Assembly: GCA_910585215.1 (NCBI GenBank)
Contig: CAJUDQ010000011.1
Coordinates: 44,488 to 95,434, forward strand
Source: an uncultured Lachnospiraceae bacterium
GTDB taxonomy: Bacteria > Bacillota > Clostridia > Lachnospirales > Lachnospiraceae
Direction: 5' to 3'
DNA: 50,947 nt
Shown here: positions 6,975 to 15,660 of the stretch, in pieces
Layout of the letters: each line of letters starts with the position of its first letter
Position numbering within the stretch: the first letter of the stretch is position 1
Notes under the pieces: model-generated
The model's database searches: none
Told to the model about the DNA's origin: nothing
What the model saw: only the letters and a program-made list of their open reading frames with translations
Translations under genes and position numbers: made by a program

Positions 6975-8192
6975 ATGAAAACATTTGAAAAATCACACAA
7001 ATTAGACTATGTATGTTATGATATAAGAGGTCCAGTTATGGATGAAGCGCAGCGTATGATTGCGCAGGGAATGGATATACTAAAATTAAATATAGGAAAT
7101 CCTGCACCGTTTGGTTTTCGGGCTCCTGAAAGGGTGATACAAAAAATGGCGGAAAGCCTGACAAACACAGAAGGCTATTCCGATTCAAAGGGGCTTTTGG
7201 AAGCAAGACAGGCGATATTAAACTATTGTAAGAGCAAGAATATTCCATGTGCCTCGGTAGATGATATCTATACCGGAAACGGTGTCAGTGAGCTTATCAC
7301 AATGTCTATGCAGGGACTTCTCAATCAGGGAGATGAAATTCTTGTGCCGTCTCCCGATTATCCGCTGTGGACCGCTTCTGTTACACTGGCAGGCGGAACT
7401 GCCGTGCATTACCGGTGTGATGAAAAACAGGAATGGTATCCTGATATTGAAGATATGAAAAGAAAAATCACATCAAAAACAAAAGGAATTGTCGTTATTA
7501 ATCCAAATAATCCAACAGGTGCCGTATATCCAAAAGAGATACTTGAACAAATTGTACAGCTTGCAAGAGAAAACGATTTGATTCTTTTTGCGGATGAAAT
7601 TTATGACAGACTGGTAATGGATGGAATAGAGCATGTTTCACTGGCTTCTTTAGCTCCGGACCTCCTGACACTGAGTTTCAATGGTCTGTCAAAGTCGCAT
7701 CTGATTGCCGGATATCGATGTGGATGGGTATGCCTGTGTGGAGATAAATCAAAAGCTGGTGGATATATTGAAGGATTGAATCTTTTGTCTTCCATGAGAC
7801 TCTGTTCAAATGTACCGGCACAGTCATTGATTCCCGAGGCGCTGGACTGTCTGAACGAGACAAAAGAGCTTTTGGTGCCGGGCGGAAGAGTGTATGAGCA
7901 GAGAGAATGTATTTATCAGGCATTGCAGGAAATACCTGGAGTCTATACAGTAAAGCCAAAGGCTGCTTTTTATATTTTTCCAAGATTGGATAAGGATAAA
8001 TTTCATATCTGTGATGATGAGAAATTTGCTCTTGATTTTCTAAAGGAGCAACATATTCTGATTACACATGGGGGAGGATTCCACTGGGAAACACCAGGAT
8101 ATTTCAGAATTGTATATCTTCCTGAGACAGAAGTGTTAAAAGAAGCTGCAAAGCGTTTAAAGGATTTCCTGAAAAACTATAAACAGGTTTAA
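6975..8192 (+). CDS. PLP-dependent aminotransferase (AlaT-like, class I/II)
   Basis: A 405-residue fold-type I aminotransferase. The PLP lysine is K240 in SFNGLSKSHLIAGYR, with NPNNPTGAVY (about 177-186), FADEIYD (205-211) and the C-terminal arginine region YFRIVYLPE. The sequence is closest in style to the AlaA/AlaT branch, which makes alanine from pyruvate, but substrates in this superfamily are hard to tell from sequence. AAAGGA precedes the ATG. Expression is set by the T-box leader upstream, so the enzyme answers shortage of one amino acid; the specifier codon would identify it. The transglutaminase-like gene begins 22 bases later and may be co-transcribed. Confidence 0.9.
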   Translation: MKTFEKSHKLDYVCYDIRGPVMDEAQRMIAQGMDILKLNIGNPAPFGFRAPERVIQKMAESLTNTEGYSDSKGLLEARQAILNYCKSKNIPCASVDDIYTGNGVSELITMSMQGLLNQGDEILVPSPDYPLWTASVTLAGGTAVHYRCDEKQEWYPDIEDMKRKITSKTKGIVVINPNNPTGAVYPKEILEQIVQLARENDLILFADEIYDRLVMDGIEHVSLASLAPDLLTLSFNGLSKSHLIAGYRCGWVCLCGDKSKAGGYIEGLNLLSSMRLCSNVPAQSLIPEALDCLNETKELLVPGGRVYEQRECIYQALQEIPGVYTVKPKAAFYIFPRLDKDKFHICDDEKFALDFLKEQHILITHGGGFHWETPGYFRIVYLPETEVLKEAAKRLKDFLKNYKQV

Positions 8193-8214
8193 ATGAAAGA
8201 ACAGGAGATGTGAA

Positions 8215-9372
8215 TTGAAGCATATTATAAGATTTCTGAGACTGATAAAAGCAGGACTGGTGATTTTATGCATTCTTATTATTTCAAGTGCCGTTTTTCC
8301 GGGTGTATTTTCATGGAGTACAGAGGAAGGAAAAGCACATATTCAGGAGTTTGTTGATAATATCAAAGACAGCGCTGATAAAGTAATTGCTGATATCAGT
8401 GAAAAGACAGGCTGGTTTGAAAACGGCAAACAAGAGAATCCAGCTTCGTCAGATAGAACTGGAAGAGCAGATTATAAAGCACCGGAGGATATCGGGAAAG
8501 AAATTTCCGAGCCTGAAAAAAACAGTCAGACTGCAAATGGCGGCGAAAACATCGAAGCAGCAAACAGGACGGAAAACAGCTCAACAATAGAATCAGAAAA
8601 AGACGGCATAGATATTGAAATTGGAAAAGATATCAAAATAAGCACAGATAATACAGGCGAAAAGGCGATTTTTGATATTTTATATTATCCGTATTATGGA
8701 ATATTGACTGCTGATGAACAGATTTTATATGAACAGCTGTATGAAAATATACTCAAATATAATACAGATATCGATTTAAAAATTACTACAAGCGCAGATG
8801 CACTTGCCAAGGTATTTGAGGCCGTTTACAATGACCATCCTGAAATTTTCTGGCTGGATACTTCTTATCAATATGGCTATTATAGCAGCGGCGAGGTGGC
8901 GAAGGTAATCTTGAGCTTTAATGAAACAGCTCAATATATAGAACAGGCGAAAGCTCAGTTTGATCGGGCAGCAGAAAAAATTATACAGGGGGCACGGGAA
9001 TTTGATAATGCATTTGACAAGGAACGGTATGTACACGATACATTAAATGAACTGACAGACTATAATGAAACAGCTCCTTTGAATCAAAGTGCATACAGTG
9101 CGCTTGTGGGTTGCAGCTCCGTATGCGCCGGATATTCTAGGGCATTTCAGTATCTTATGCAGCAACTAGGTATCCCGTGTTATTATTGCGTCGGGTATGC
9201 CAATGGAGAACATGCGTGGAATATCGTGTATATAGATGGTGTTTACTATAATGTAGATGTATCCTGGGATGACGGAGCAGCAAATCCGTATGAATATTTT
9301 AATATGCCGGAGGAAGAATTTCGGCTGACACACAGTATTTCAGGATTGTCAAAAAGTGTTTTTGCAGGATAG
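8215..9372 (+). CDS. Secreted/membrane-anchored transglutaminase-like protein
   Basis: A 385-residue protein with an N-terminal membrane anchor or signal (about residues 11-30). A low-complexity acidic, Gln/Asn-rich linker follows (about 70-150), and the C-terminus is a transglutaminase-like (papain-fold) domain. The likely catalytic triad is C304 (CSSVCAGYS), H333 (GEHAWN) and D348 (NVDVSWDD). Such proteins act outside the membrane as proteases or peptide crosslinkers, often on the cell wall. The start is TTG at 8215, since CAGGAG lies seven bases upstream and no ATG is in range. Confidence 0.88.
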   Translation: MKHIIRFLRLIKAGLVILCILIISSAVFPGVFSWSTEEGKAHIQEFVDNIKDSADKVIADISEKTGWFENGKQENPASSDRTGRADYKAPEDIGKEISEPEKNSQTANGGENIEAANRTENSSTIESEKDGIDIEIGKDIKISTDNTGEKAIFDILYYPYYGILTADEQILYEQLYENILKYNTDIDLKITTSADALAKVFEAVYNDHPEIFWLDTSYQYGYYSSGEVAKVILSFNETAQYIEQAKAQFDRAAEKIIQGAREFDNAFDKERYVHDTLNELTDYNETAPLNQSAYSALVGCSSVCAGYSRAFQYLMQQLGIPCYYCVGYANGEHAWNIVYIDGVYYNVDVSWDDGAANPYEYFNMPEEEFRLTHSISGLSKSVFAG

Positions 9373-9577
9373 AAAATTTTACAGAAGAACAAAGTGTCCT
9401 CGATACTATATATTTGTGGAAATCTTCCTGCAGTTTGTTTAATAACACATGCCTTTCGGGCTTGTTTATAGGAAATTCGCAAAGCAGTTTCCTGTAAAGC
9501 AAAAAAGAGTCACAGATTCTATTAAGGAAAGCGAAGGATACAGGTCCTTTGCTTTCAAAATTTAGGAGGAAAGTATT

Positions 9578-10612
9578 ATGAAATATGGAAAATTTTTACA
9601 AAAAAATGGAACAATCGGATTTGTAGCGCCATCTTTTGGCTGTAATACAGAGCCATATTATACAGGATTTCAAAATGCACAAAATATATTTCGTGCAATG
9701 GGTTATCAGACAGAGGTTGGTCCAAACTGTTATAAAGGCTGTGGCATAGGAATCAGCAATACACCGGAAAAATGTGGCAAAGAGCTGAATGAGGCATATA
9801 TTTCCAATAAAACTGATGTATTGATATCCTGCGGGGGAGGGGAGCTTATGTGTGAAGTGTTAGATTATATCGATTTTGAAAAAATAAAAACAGCTTTACC
9901 AAAGTGGTATATGGGATATTCGGATAATACAAATATGACATTTCTCTTAACTACTTTGTGTGATACTGCGTCTATTTATGGTCCATGTGCTCCGACATTT
10001 GGAATGGAAAAATGGCATCCTGCCATCTGGGATGCTTATAAATTGCTGACAGGAGAAAAACTGACTATGCAAGGATATGATAAATGGGAGAAGGAATCTT
10101 TGAAAAGTGAAGAAAATCCAATACCACCTTATCACGTGACAGAAGAAAAAATTCTTCACAGCTTTGTCGGACAGGAGCCGGTATCCGAAGTACAAATGGA
10201 GGGGAGACTAATCGGCGGCTGTATGGATTGTCTTGTCAATCTTTCAGGAACAAGGTTTGACAAAACGGAGGAGTTTCTGGAAAGATACAAAGAGGACGGT
10301 TTTATATGGTTTCTGGAATCCTGTGATTTAAATGTAATGTCAATAAGACGTACTATATGGAATCTGGACCATTCAGGATGGTTTCAATATGTCAGAGGCT
10401 TTATTATAGGCCGGCCGCTTGTATTTGGCCAGGAAATGATGGGACTTGACCAATACCGTGCAGTGCTTGATATTGTGGAAAAATATCATGTGCCGGTGAT
10501 TATGGATGTGGATATCGGACATCTTCCACCTATGATGCCGCTGATATGTGGAAGTATGGCGAAGGTAAAAGCAAAGGGGAATGAGATGGAAGTGGAAATG
10601 AAGCTGGTATAA
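9578..10612 (+). CDS. S66-family LD-carboxypeptidase (MccF-like)
   Basis: A 344-residue S66 serine peptidase. The triad is visible: S115 in YMGYSDNT (nucleophile elbow), E247 in FLESCD, and H315 in DIGHLPP. The family includes murein LD-carboxypeptidases that trim tetrapeptides in wall recycling and MccF, which inactivates microcin C-like peptide-nucleotides. The sequence style is nearer the MccF branch, so detoxification is possible. There is no signal peptide, so it is cytoplasmic. AGGAGG lies eight bases before the ATG. Downstream is the restriction-modification island. Confidence 0.9.
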   Translation: MKYGKFLQKNGTIGFVAPSFGCNTEPYYTGFQNAQNIFRAMGYQTEVGPNCYKGCGIGISNTPEKCGKELNEAYISNKTDVLISCGGGELMCEVLDYIDFEKIKTALPKWYMGYSDNTNMTFLLTTLCDTASIYGPCAPTFGMEKWHPAIWDAYKLLTGEKLTMQGYDKWEKESLKSEENPIPPYHVTEEKILHSFVGQEPVSEVQMEGRLIGGCMDCLVNLSGTRFDKTEEFLERYKEDGFIWFLESCDLNVMSIRRTIWNLDHSGWFQYVRGFIIGRPLVFGQEMMGLDQYRAVLDIVEKYHVPVIMDVDIGHLPPMMPLICGSMAKVKAKGNEMEVEMKLV

Positions 10613-10667
10613 CAGTGTCAGGAAGAGATTTGGGTTGTTACTGAAATCACTGGAATATGATTTTGTG

Positions 10668-10696
10668 TTGACAACTTGTAATGTTAGAAATATAAT
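10668..10696 (+). promoter_or_regulatory. Consensus promoter ahead of the methylase genes
   Basis: The -35 box TTGACA (10668-10673), exactly 17 bases and the -10 box TATAAT (10691-10696): a perfect sigma-A promoter. It would transcribe both methyltransferases at a high constitutive level, as expected for the protective half of a restriction-modification system. Confidence 0.85.
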
Positions 10697-10716
10697 ATAG
10701 ACATTGTTAAAAATGG

Positions 10717-10850
10717 GCAGGTATCAGCAGTAACATATGAGCAAAACCAAGGGAATTTTATCTGTTATGATTGATTTTCTGGAAAAAATATGTATGCCGC
10801 TGGATTGTAATATTGAAGATATAATGGAGTTTAGAAATGAAAAACCGTAA
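10717..10850 (+). pseudogene. Remnant of an XRE (HTH_26-type) regulator
   Basis: Two overlapping frames join into the C-terminal part of a small XRE regulator. Frame one (10717-10737) reads AGISSNI, the recognition-helix region. After a one-base shift, frame two from ATG 10737 gives MSKTKGILSV, then LEKICMPLDCNIEDIMEF, the typical tail of this family, and stops at 10850 inside the methylase gene. The N-terminal half is missing. It looks like a decayed regulator cut by insertion of the promoter and island. Frame two alone is a 37-residue ORF with no good ribosome-binding site, so it is probably not translated usefully. Confidence 0.55.
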
Positions 10851-11661
10851 TGCAGCGTTGCCTTTTAGATATCCCGGCGGTAAGTATTATGCGATGAATA
10901 TACTTGAACCTTTCTGGGATTCAGTTGAACATACTGAATATCGGGAGCCTTTTGCCGGAGGTGCTACCGTATTTTTTACGAAACCTAAAGCGAAGATAAA
11001 TTGGTTGAATGACCTTGATTCAGAACTGATGAGTTGTTATCAAACAATGCAAAATCCTGAAACAAGGGAAAGATTAGCGTTAGAGTTGTCTAAGGAAATT
11101 GCATCCAAAGAACGCTGGAAAGAAATATATGATAGTCAACCTGAAAATAAATATGAGATAGGAAAAAAATACTATTATCTGAATAGAACTTCGTTTAGCG
11201 GTAAACTGGTATCTGCGGCGTGGGGGTATAGACCAAAAAGAAGTTTGCCACCGGAACGTTGGGGAGAACGTATCATTCCTTGCGGTAAATATCTTGAAAA
11301 TACAAAATTAACCAATCTTGATTTTGCTGAAGTAATTAGAGCTGAGGGCAAAGATGTCCTTTTGTATATAGACCCGCCATATTTTTTGCCGCCTAAACAC
11401 AAGCATTACAGGTGTGGATTTGATTTGGAAGATCATATTAGACTTGCCAAAGAATTGAAAAATACACAACATAAATTCTTTTTAACGTATGATGATAGTG
11501 ACAAAATAAGAGAATTATACAAATGGGCCAATATTTGTCCTGTAGAATTTTATTATAGAGTTGACAATTCATCTGTTCGTGGTGGAAATAGACAGGTAGG
11601 ATTTGAATTGATTATTACCAACTTTAAATTGCAAAATCAACAGTTGGAATTGGGGTTTTAA
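10837..11661 (+). CDS. DNA adenine methyltransferase 1 of the R-M system (D12/Dam-like)
   Basis: A 274-residue N6-adenine methyltransferase of the D12 (Dam-like) class. The SAM-binding motif X is FRYPGGK (10-16), motif I is EPFAGGATVFF (37-47) and the catalytic motif IV is DPPYF (179-183). It shares YREPF, YYLNRTS, AWGY, IRELYKWAN and ELIITN with the next gene, so the pair arose by duplication. GGAG lies eight bases before the ATG. Two methylases beside one endonuclease usually mean an asymmetric recognition site, with each enzyme methylating one strand. The target sequence cannot be read from the genes. Confidence 0.93.
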   Translation: MKNRNAALPFRYPGGKYYAMNILEPFWDSVEHTEYREPFAGGATVFFTKPKAKINWLNDLDSELMSCYQTMQNPETRERLALELSKEIASKERWKEIYDSQPENKYEIGKKYYYLNRTSFSGKLVSAAWGYRPKRSLPPERWGERIIPCGKYLENTKLTNLDFAEVIRAEGKDVLLYIDPPYFLPPKHKHYRCGFDLEDHIRLAKELKNTQHKFFLTYDDSDKIRELYKWANICPVEFYYRVDNSSVRGGNRQVGFELIITNFKLQNQQLELGF

Positions 11662-11663
11662 GT

Positions 11664-12500
11664 ATGAATGAATATTGGGCTATTCCATATGTTTCCGGAA
11701 GCTGGAAGGTAAAATCGCCACTCAGATATCCCGGAGGCAAATTTTATGCATTAAAACATATTATGCCATATATAGAGTGTGTGGAACATGATGAATATCG
11801 AGAACCTTTTTTGGGTGGCGGTTCTGTTTTTTTCGCCAAAGAAAAAGTTCAGCATAATATTTTAAATGACTTGGAGTTGGAAATTATCAACTTCTATAAA
11901 TCAATTCTGGATGACAAGATGAGAAGTGAATTAATCAGTCGATTTGAAAAAGAGGTTGCAAACAAAGAGAGACATAATGAAATTAAACAGATGTTACCGG
12001 TAACACCTTTGGAAAGAGCTTTTAAGACATATTATTTAAACAGAACTTCGTACTGCGGAATAATTAATGCGCCTGCATGGGGATATGCAGAAGGAAAAAG
12101 TTCACCACCAAAAAATTGGGGGAAATTTATTAAAAGTGCAGCTGAAAAACTAAAAGGAGTGGAATTGTTCTCGTTAGATTACAGTGAAATATTAAGTCTT
12201 CCAGCAAAGGGAAAAAGTGTCCTAACGTATTTAGATCCGCCATATTTCCATGCCGACCAAAAACGAGCATATACAAAGCCGTTTACATTGGAAGAACATT
12301 TTAGACTGGCAAATGATTTATGTCATTATCGGTATAAATTTTGTTTATCATATGATGATTGTCCTGAAATTAGAGAATTATACAAGTGGGCAAATGTTTA
12401 TGATGTGAGTTGGTTATATAATACGGATAATAAACATGGTGAAAAAAGGAAAGCGTGCAAAGAACTTATTATTACTAATTATAAGGTAAAACATATATAA
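11664..12500 (+). CDS. DNA adenine methyltransferase 2 of the R-M system (D12/Dam-like)
   Basis: A 278-residue D12-class N6-adenine methyltransferase with LRYPGGK (20-26), EPFLGGGSVFF (48-58) and DPPYF (191-195). It starts two bases after the stop of methylase 1, so the two are translated together from the consensus promoter at 10668-10696. It has about a dozen more residues at the N-terminus than its partner. Differences in the central target-recognition segment (residues 80-150) would let it methylate the second strand of an asymmetric site. It ends at a long palindromic repeat that separates it from the convergent endonuclease. Confidence 0.93.
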   Translation: MNEYWAIPYVSGSWKVKSPLRYPGGKFYALKHIMPYIECVEHDEYREPFLGGGSVFFAKEKVQHNILNDLELEIINFYKSILDDKMRSELISRFEKEVANKERHNEIKQMLPVTPLERAFKTYYLNRTSYCGIINAPAWGYAEGKSSPPKNWGKFIKSAAEKLKGVELFSLDYSEILSLPAKGKSVLTYLDPPYFHADQKRAYTKPFTLEEHFRLANDLCHYRYKFCLSYDDCPEIRELYKWANVYDVSWLYNTDNKHGEKRKACKELIITNYKVKHI

Positions 12501-12501
12501 A

Positions 12502-12602
12502 GGGGGCTGTCGCAAAACAGCAGTCAAAACAATAATTGTTTATCAGCAGGAAATTCTAATAGATATATTGTATTTGAAACTATTTATACAACAGCCTTTT
12601 TT
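12502..12602. repeat. Long palindromic repeat, copy A (terminator-like)
   Basis: Arms starting GGGGCTGTCGCAAAA and ending ACAACAGCCTTTTTT fold into a long imperfect hairpin. It shares TTGTTTATCA and the flanking pattern with copy B at 35 kb, so it is an interspersed repeat and not just a local terminator. It lies between the convergent methylase and endonuclease genes and can stop transcription from both. The ends resemble the terminal repeats of IS1182-like elements, suggesting a MITE origin; this last point is inference. Confidence 0.7.
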
Positions 12603-12633
12603 ATATTTATAATTTTGACATCCATTGTCTTAT

Positions 12634-13872
12634 TCAAAAAGAATCAATGAGATATTGCTGTAATTCCTTATATGATATATATTGATGAGATGCAACTCGG
12701 TTCGTATAAATGTGATGTTTTCTTAGTTTGGACATGGGAACACAATAAAAATTCCAGTGGTAATCATACTTTTTAAATGTATGAATTGACAGTGTGTTGG
12801 AATAAGGGGGATCGACAGCAATAATAAGGTTTTCAAAGTCTGTAACTTTGTATAGTCTGCTTTGAGTCGGGTGATCGTTCACTCTTCCTCTTGAAAGTTG
12901 GGATTCACAATCGATAGTAGTGTCAATGCCATCTAAGGTAGTTCCATTCCAAGTTAATCCCTTAACTTGAAATCTTATATATTCATTATTAAGATTTTTT
13001 AAAACTAAATCACATTTATCGGGGCGTTCTAATCCTGTAACAGTTGGAGGATATGTTTTGATTCCATGAGCCGCAAATCGTTTTAACAGAATATGCTCTC
13101 TGATAAATCCTCGCATATTCATGTCCCAGATTCTAAAATTATTTTTAATAAAGATAGCTCTTAAAATATAGTCGCTTTTCAATTGTAATAATTTACTTGA
13201 TATAGGCAAACATTCATTATTTGTCGGTGATAAGAGATTGGCAGGAAAATACATCTTTTGTTTAATATCAAGCTGCCTGAAGTTATTATTTATGGCAGGG
13301 TTATCAATATTCAAATACATAGGACTTTGTATATGGTTGGGATGTTCCAAAACTCTGGGAAGAGCTGTTTTTGGAACTATTAATACTGTAAATGGTTCAT
13401 ATGATACCAGACCTACAAGAAAATCTGCAAAATCATCAACTTTATGATAATAATCTACAGATTCCATTTGTGATTTAGCTCCATGTGTTTTATGGGTTTT
13501 ATATGAAACAATTCCATATGAGCAACCATTTATATATGGAGTTTTTAATTGAAGTGTGTAGTTGTTTATGATTCTATCAATATCGGTATCTCCTCCCAAT
13601 TCTATACAATTGATGTTATTTATGGACATCATTGAATCAAAAACAACTTCAAAAGCATGTCCTTTGATTGTACGGGAAACTTCGGGGTGTTTTGCGATAA
13701 CATTGTCAAGGTCATCTCTTGTGATACGCATTACGGAACATAGAATATCTGCTTTTATTTCAGGCGATAAATCAGAGGCTTTTTTATTAAAAAAAATTTC
13801 AGATATATCTATTATTTCGCTTATTCTTCCACCATAGATATGTGTTATCAGAAATTCATCAAATATATTCAT
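12634..13872 (-). CDS. Type II restriction endonuclease with two PD-(D/E)xK-like motifs
   Basis: A 412-residue protein coupled to a controller gene and convergent to two methylases, so its role as the endonuclease is clear from context. Two nuclease-like signatures are visible. The N-terminal one is E75, then GGDTDID (93-99) and QLK (108-110). The C-terminal one is RPDKCDLVL (283-291) and IRFQVKG (299-305). The second fits PD-(D/E)xK well; the first is plausible. Two active sites in one chain could cut the two strands of an asymmetric site, matching the two methylases. The ATG overlaps the controller's stop (ATGA), giving translational coupling. I do not recognise the specificity or a named homologue. 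Confidence 0.8.
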   Translation of the reverse strand: MNIFDEFLITHIYGGRISEIIDISEIFFNKKASDLSPEIKADILCSVMRITRDDLDNVIAKHPEVSRTIKGHAFEVVFDSMMSINNINCIELGGDTDIDRIINNYTLQLKTPYINGCSYGIVSYKTHKTHGAKSQMESVDYYHKVDDFADFLVGLVSYEPFTVLIVPKTALPRVLEHPNHIQSPMYLNIDNPAINNNFRQLDIKQKMYFPANLLSPTNNECLPISSKLLQLKSDYILRAIFIKNNFRIWDMNMRGFIREHILLKRFAAHGIKTYPPTVTGLERPDKCDLVLKNLNNEYIRFQVKGLTWNGTTLDGIDTTIDCESQLSRGRVNDHPTQSRLYKVTDFENLIIAVDPPYSNTLSIHTFKKYDYHWNFYCVPMSKLRKHHIYTNRVASHQYISYKELQQYLIDSF

Positions 13873-14084
13873 ATCGTTTCCTCCAGGAATAGTTTATATG
13901 TTTCAATTTCAAGTGCATCAGCAATACGTTGAACGTTTTCTAAAGAAATACTTCTACGATAACATTCAATAGCACTTATGTAAGTTCGGTGCATGCCGCA
14001 TTTATCAGCAAATGCTTCTTGGGATATTCCAATAGCAGTGCGGTATTTTTTTAAGTTAGTTCCAAAAACTTTTACAATATCCAT
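13869..14084 (-). CDS. Controller (C) protein of the R-M system, XRE family
   Basis: A 71-residue helix-turn-helix protein with the usual controller length. The DNA-binding part is GISQEAFADKCGMHRTYISAIE (residues 19-40, split here as GISQEAFADKC and GMHRTYISAIE). The tail is ENVQRIADALEIETYKLF. Controllers delay endonuclease production until the methylases have protected the host. AGGAGG lies nine bases before the ATG, and a C-box-like operator is just upstream. Its stop overlaps the endonuclease start by four bases. Confidence 0.92.
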   Translation of the reverse strand: MDIVKVFGTNLKKYRTAIGISQEAFADKCGMHRTYISAIECYRRSISLENVQRIADALEIETYKLFLEETI

Positions 14085-14104
14085 AATTATAATCCTCCTG
14101 ATTT

Positions 14105-14150
14105 TATTATTGTAATAGAATTGAATACTATAAGTCTACATACAATAAGT
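14105..14150 (-). promoter_or_regulatory. C-box operator and promoter of the controller gene
   Basis: On the minus strand GACTTATAGT (14127-14136) matches the GACT-n3-AGTC pattern of known controller operators. It overlaps the place of a -35 box (TAGACT), with a -10 box TACAAT 18 bases downstream. This is the arrangement for self-activation of a controller gene. A weaker second half-site may lie closer to the gene. Confidence 0.6.
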
Positions 14151-14310
14151 ATCAGGCGAAAAAAGATATGTTAAAAAGTTTATGAAAGCTAAAAATATTT
14201 TGCTAAAGACGGACATAGTTCAGGTTCAAATAAAAAAGCATAGGATGTTATCAATAAAAAATCAGTAGATTTGTTAAAATAATAATATTTTTATAAAAAT
14301 AGGAGAAATT

Positions 14311-15534
14311 ATGGGATTATTTTTACATACAGCAATTACAAGGCACAAAGACTTATCAAAGGTAAGAGAAATCATATCCGAAGCTGCCGAGGCGTACAAA
14401 GATAATATAGAGGAATTTCAGGTAAAAGAAGAAAACTGCCGATATACAGAATATAACAATGGAATCACAATTACGTTTCATAAGGGTATTCCAAGTCCTG
14501 AATTTTTGGCTGCTTTTTCATTAAAAACAGATTCTCCCCTGTTATTTTTATATATCTATGACGGAGATTACTGGGGGTATACACTTTATGATAAAGGAAA
14601 AGAAATTGACGATTTCAGCACAATGCCAGATTATTTTATACGAAGTTATGATAAGATACAAAACAGTGCAGAACATGCTGCACGAATCGCAGAGTGTTTT
14701 GGTGTAAATAAAGATGCAATAAAAAATTACCTGATTGCATGGACTGATGAACGAATGTATAATGAAGAGGCTAAGGCATATTTTGATGACAGGACTTCTT
14801 ATGGGGACTGCTGGCAGATGACAGATTTTATGGAAAAGCTCGGATTTCCATATTATGATGAAAATAATGTGGAGGAAGAGGAAGAATCACAGGAAGAAGA
14901 TGTAAACAAAGAAATAATAAAGAGGGCGCTGACTGAAAGAGAAACTATTCAGAATATTGCTGAATTTGAGGTTATATCAGCACCCTATCCGGAGGAAAAG
15001 AGTACAGAAGACCTTCCAAATGTTTTGGACCTCGATTATATAAATGCCATTTTAACTTCTAAAACACGTAAGATTTTTAAGTTCACAGAAACAGGTCATT
15101 ACAGACAGGCAGTGATAGAATTTACAAAGAAAATTTCAGAAACTCCTGAAGATGCAAACTTATATATATTGAGAGCATATTGTTATCGGGCATTGCGAAA
15201 TCGTTTGGAGATGGACAGAGATTTAAGCAGTGCATTGAACTATGACCCTGATAACATTAAGATATTAAGGCTTCGCTGCCCAAGTGCTGCGACAACAAAC
15301 AGATATAAACGGCATATAGAGGATTTGACAAGATTTATGGAGCTTGACAAGGAATATTATGAAATTTATCTGCTTGCCAGAGCATGGAGATATTATTGGA
15401 CAGGAAATATGGATGCCGCCTGTGCAGATATAACGGAGCTGATTCGACGGGCCGGTTCATGGCATGGAAACTGGTCAATAGATTTTGTATATCTCTGTGA
15501 AATCTTTGGTATAAATTTAACAGAATTTCGTTAA
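14311..15534 (+). CDS. Uncharacterised protein with C-terminal TPR-like repeats
   Basis: A 407-residue protein with no signal peptide. Residues 1-180 form an unrecognised acidic alpha/beta region rich in tyrosine. An acidic linker follows (about 189-200, EEEEESQEED). Residues 250-390 carry TPR-like helices, for example GHYRQAVIEFTKKI with EDANLYILRAYCY, and NRLEMDRDLSSALNYDP. A TAGGAG ribosome-binding site precedes the ATG. It is divergent from the controller gene. I do not recognise the N-terminal domain; an immunity or adaptor role would be a guess. Confidence 0.75.
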   Translation: MGLFLHTAITRHKDLSKVREIISEAAEAYKDNIEEFQVKEENCRYTEYNNGITITFHKGIPSPEFLAAFSLKTDSPLLFLYIYDGDYWGYTLYDKGKEIDDFSTMPDYFIRSYDKIQNSAEHAARIAECFGVNKDAIKNYLIAWTDERMYNEEAKAYFDDRTSYGDCWQMTDFMEKLGFPYYDENNVEEEEESQEEDVNKEIIKRALTERETIQNIAEFEVISAPYPEEKSTEDLPNVLDLDYINAILTSKTRKIFKFTETGHYRQAVIEFTKKISETPEDANLYILRAYCYRALRNRLEMDRDLSSALNYDPDNIKILRLRCPSAATTNRYKRHIEDLTRFMELDKEYYEIYLLARAWRYYWTGNMDAACADITELIRRAGSWHGNWSIDFVYLCEIFGINLTEFR

Positions 15535-15660
15535 AAAATGTAATATTTTGATTGATAATTTTCATATAATTTGTATAGATTTGACAGAGTTTTTTAATTG
15601 AATTAATATGCCAAATTATAAAATATTTAATATAAATTTTATTCAAATAATTGGAAATCT

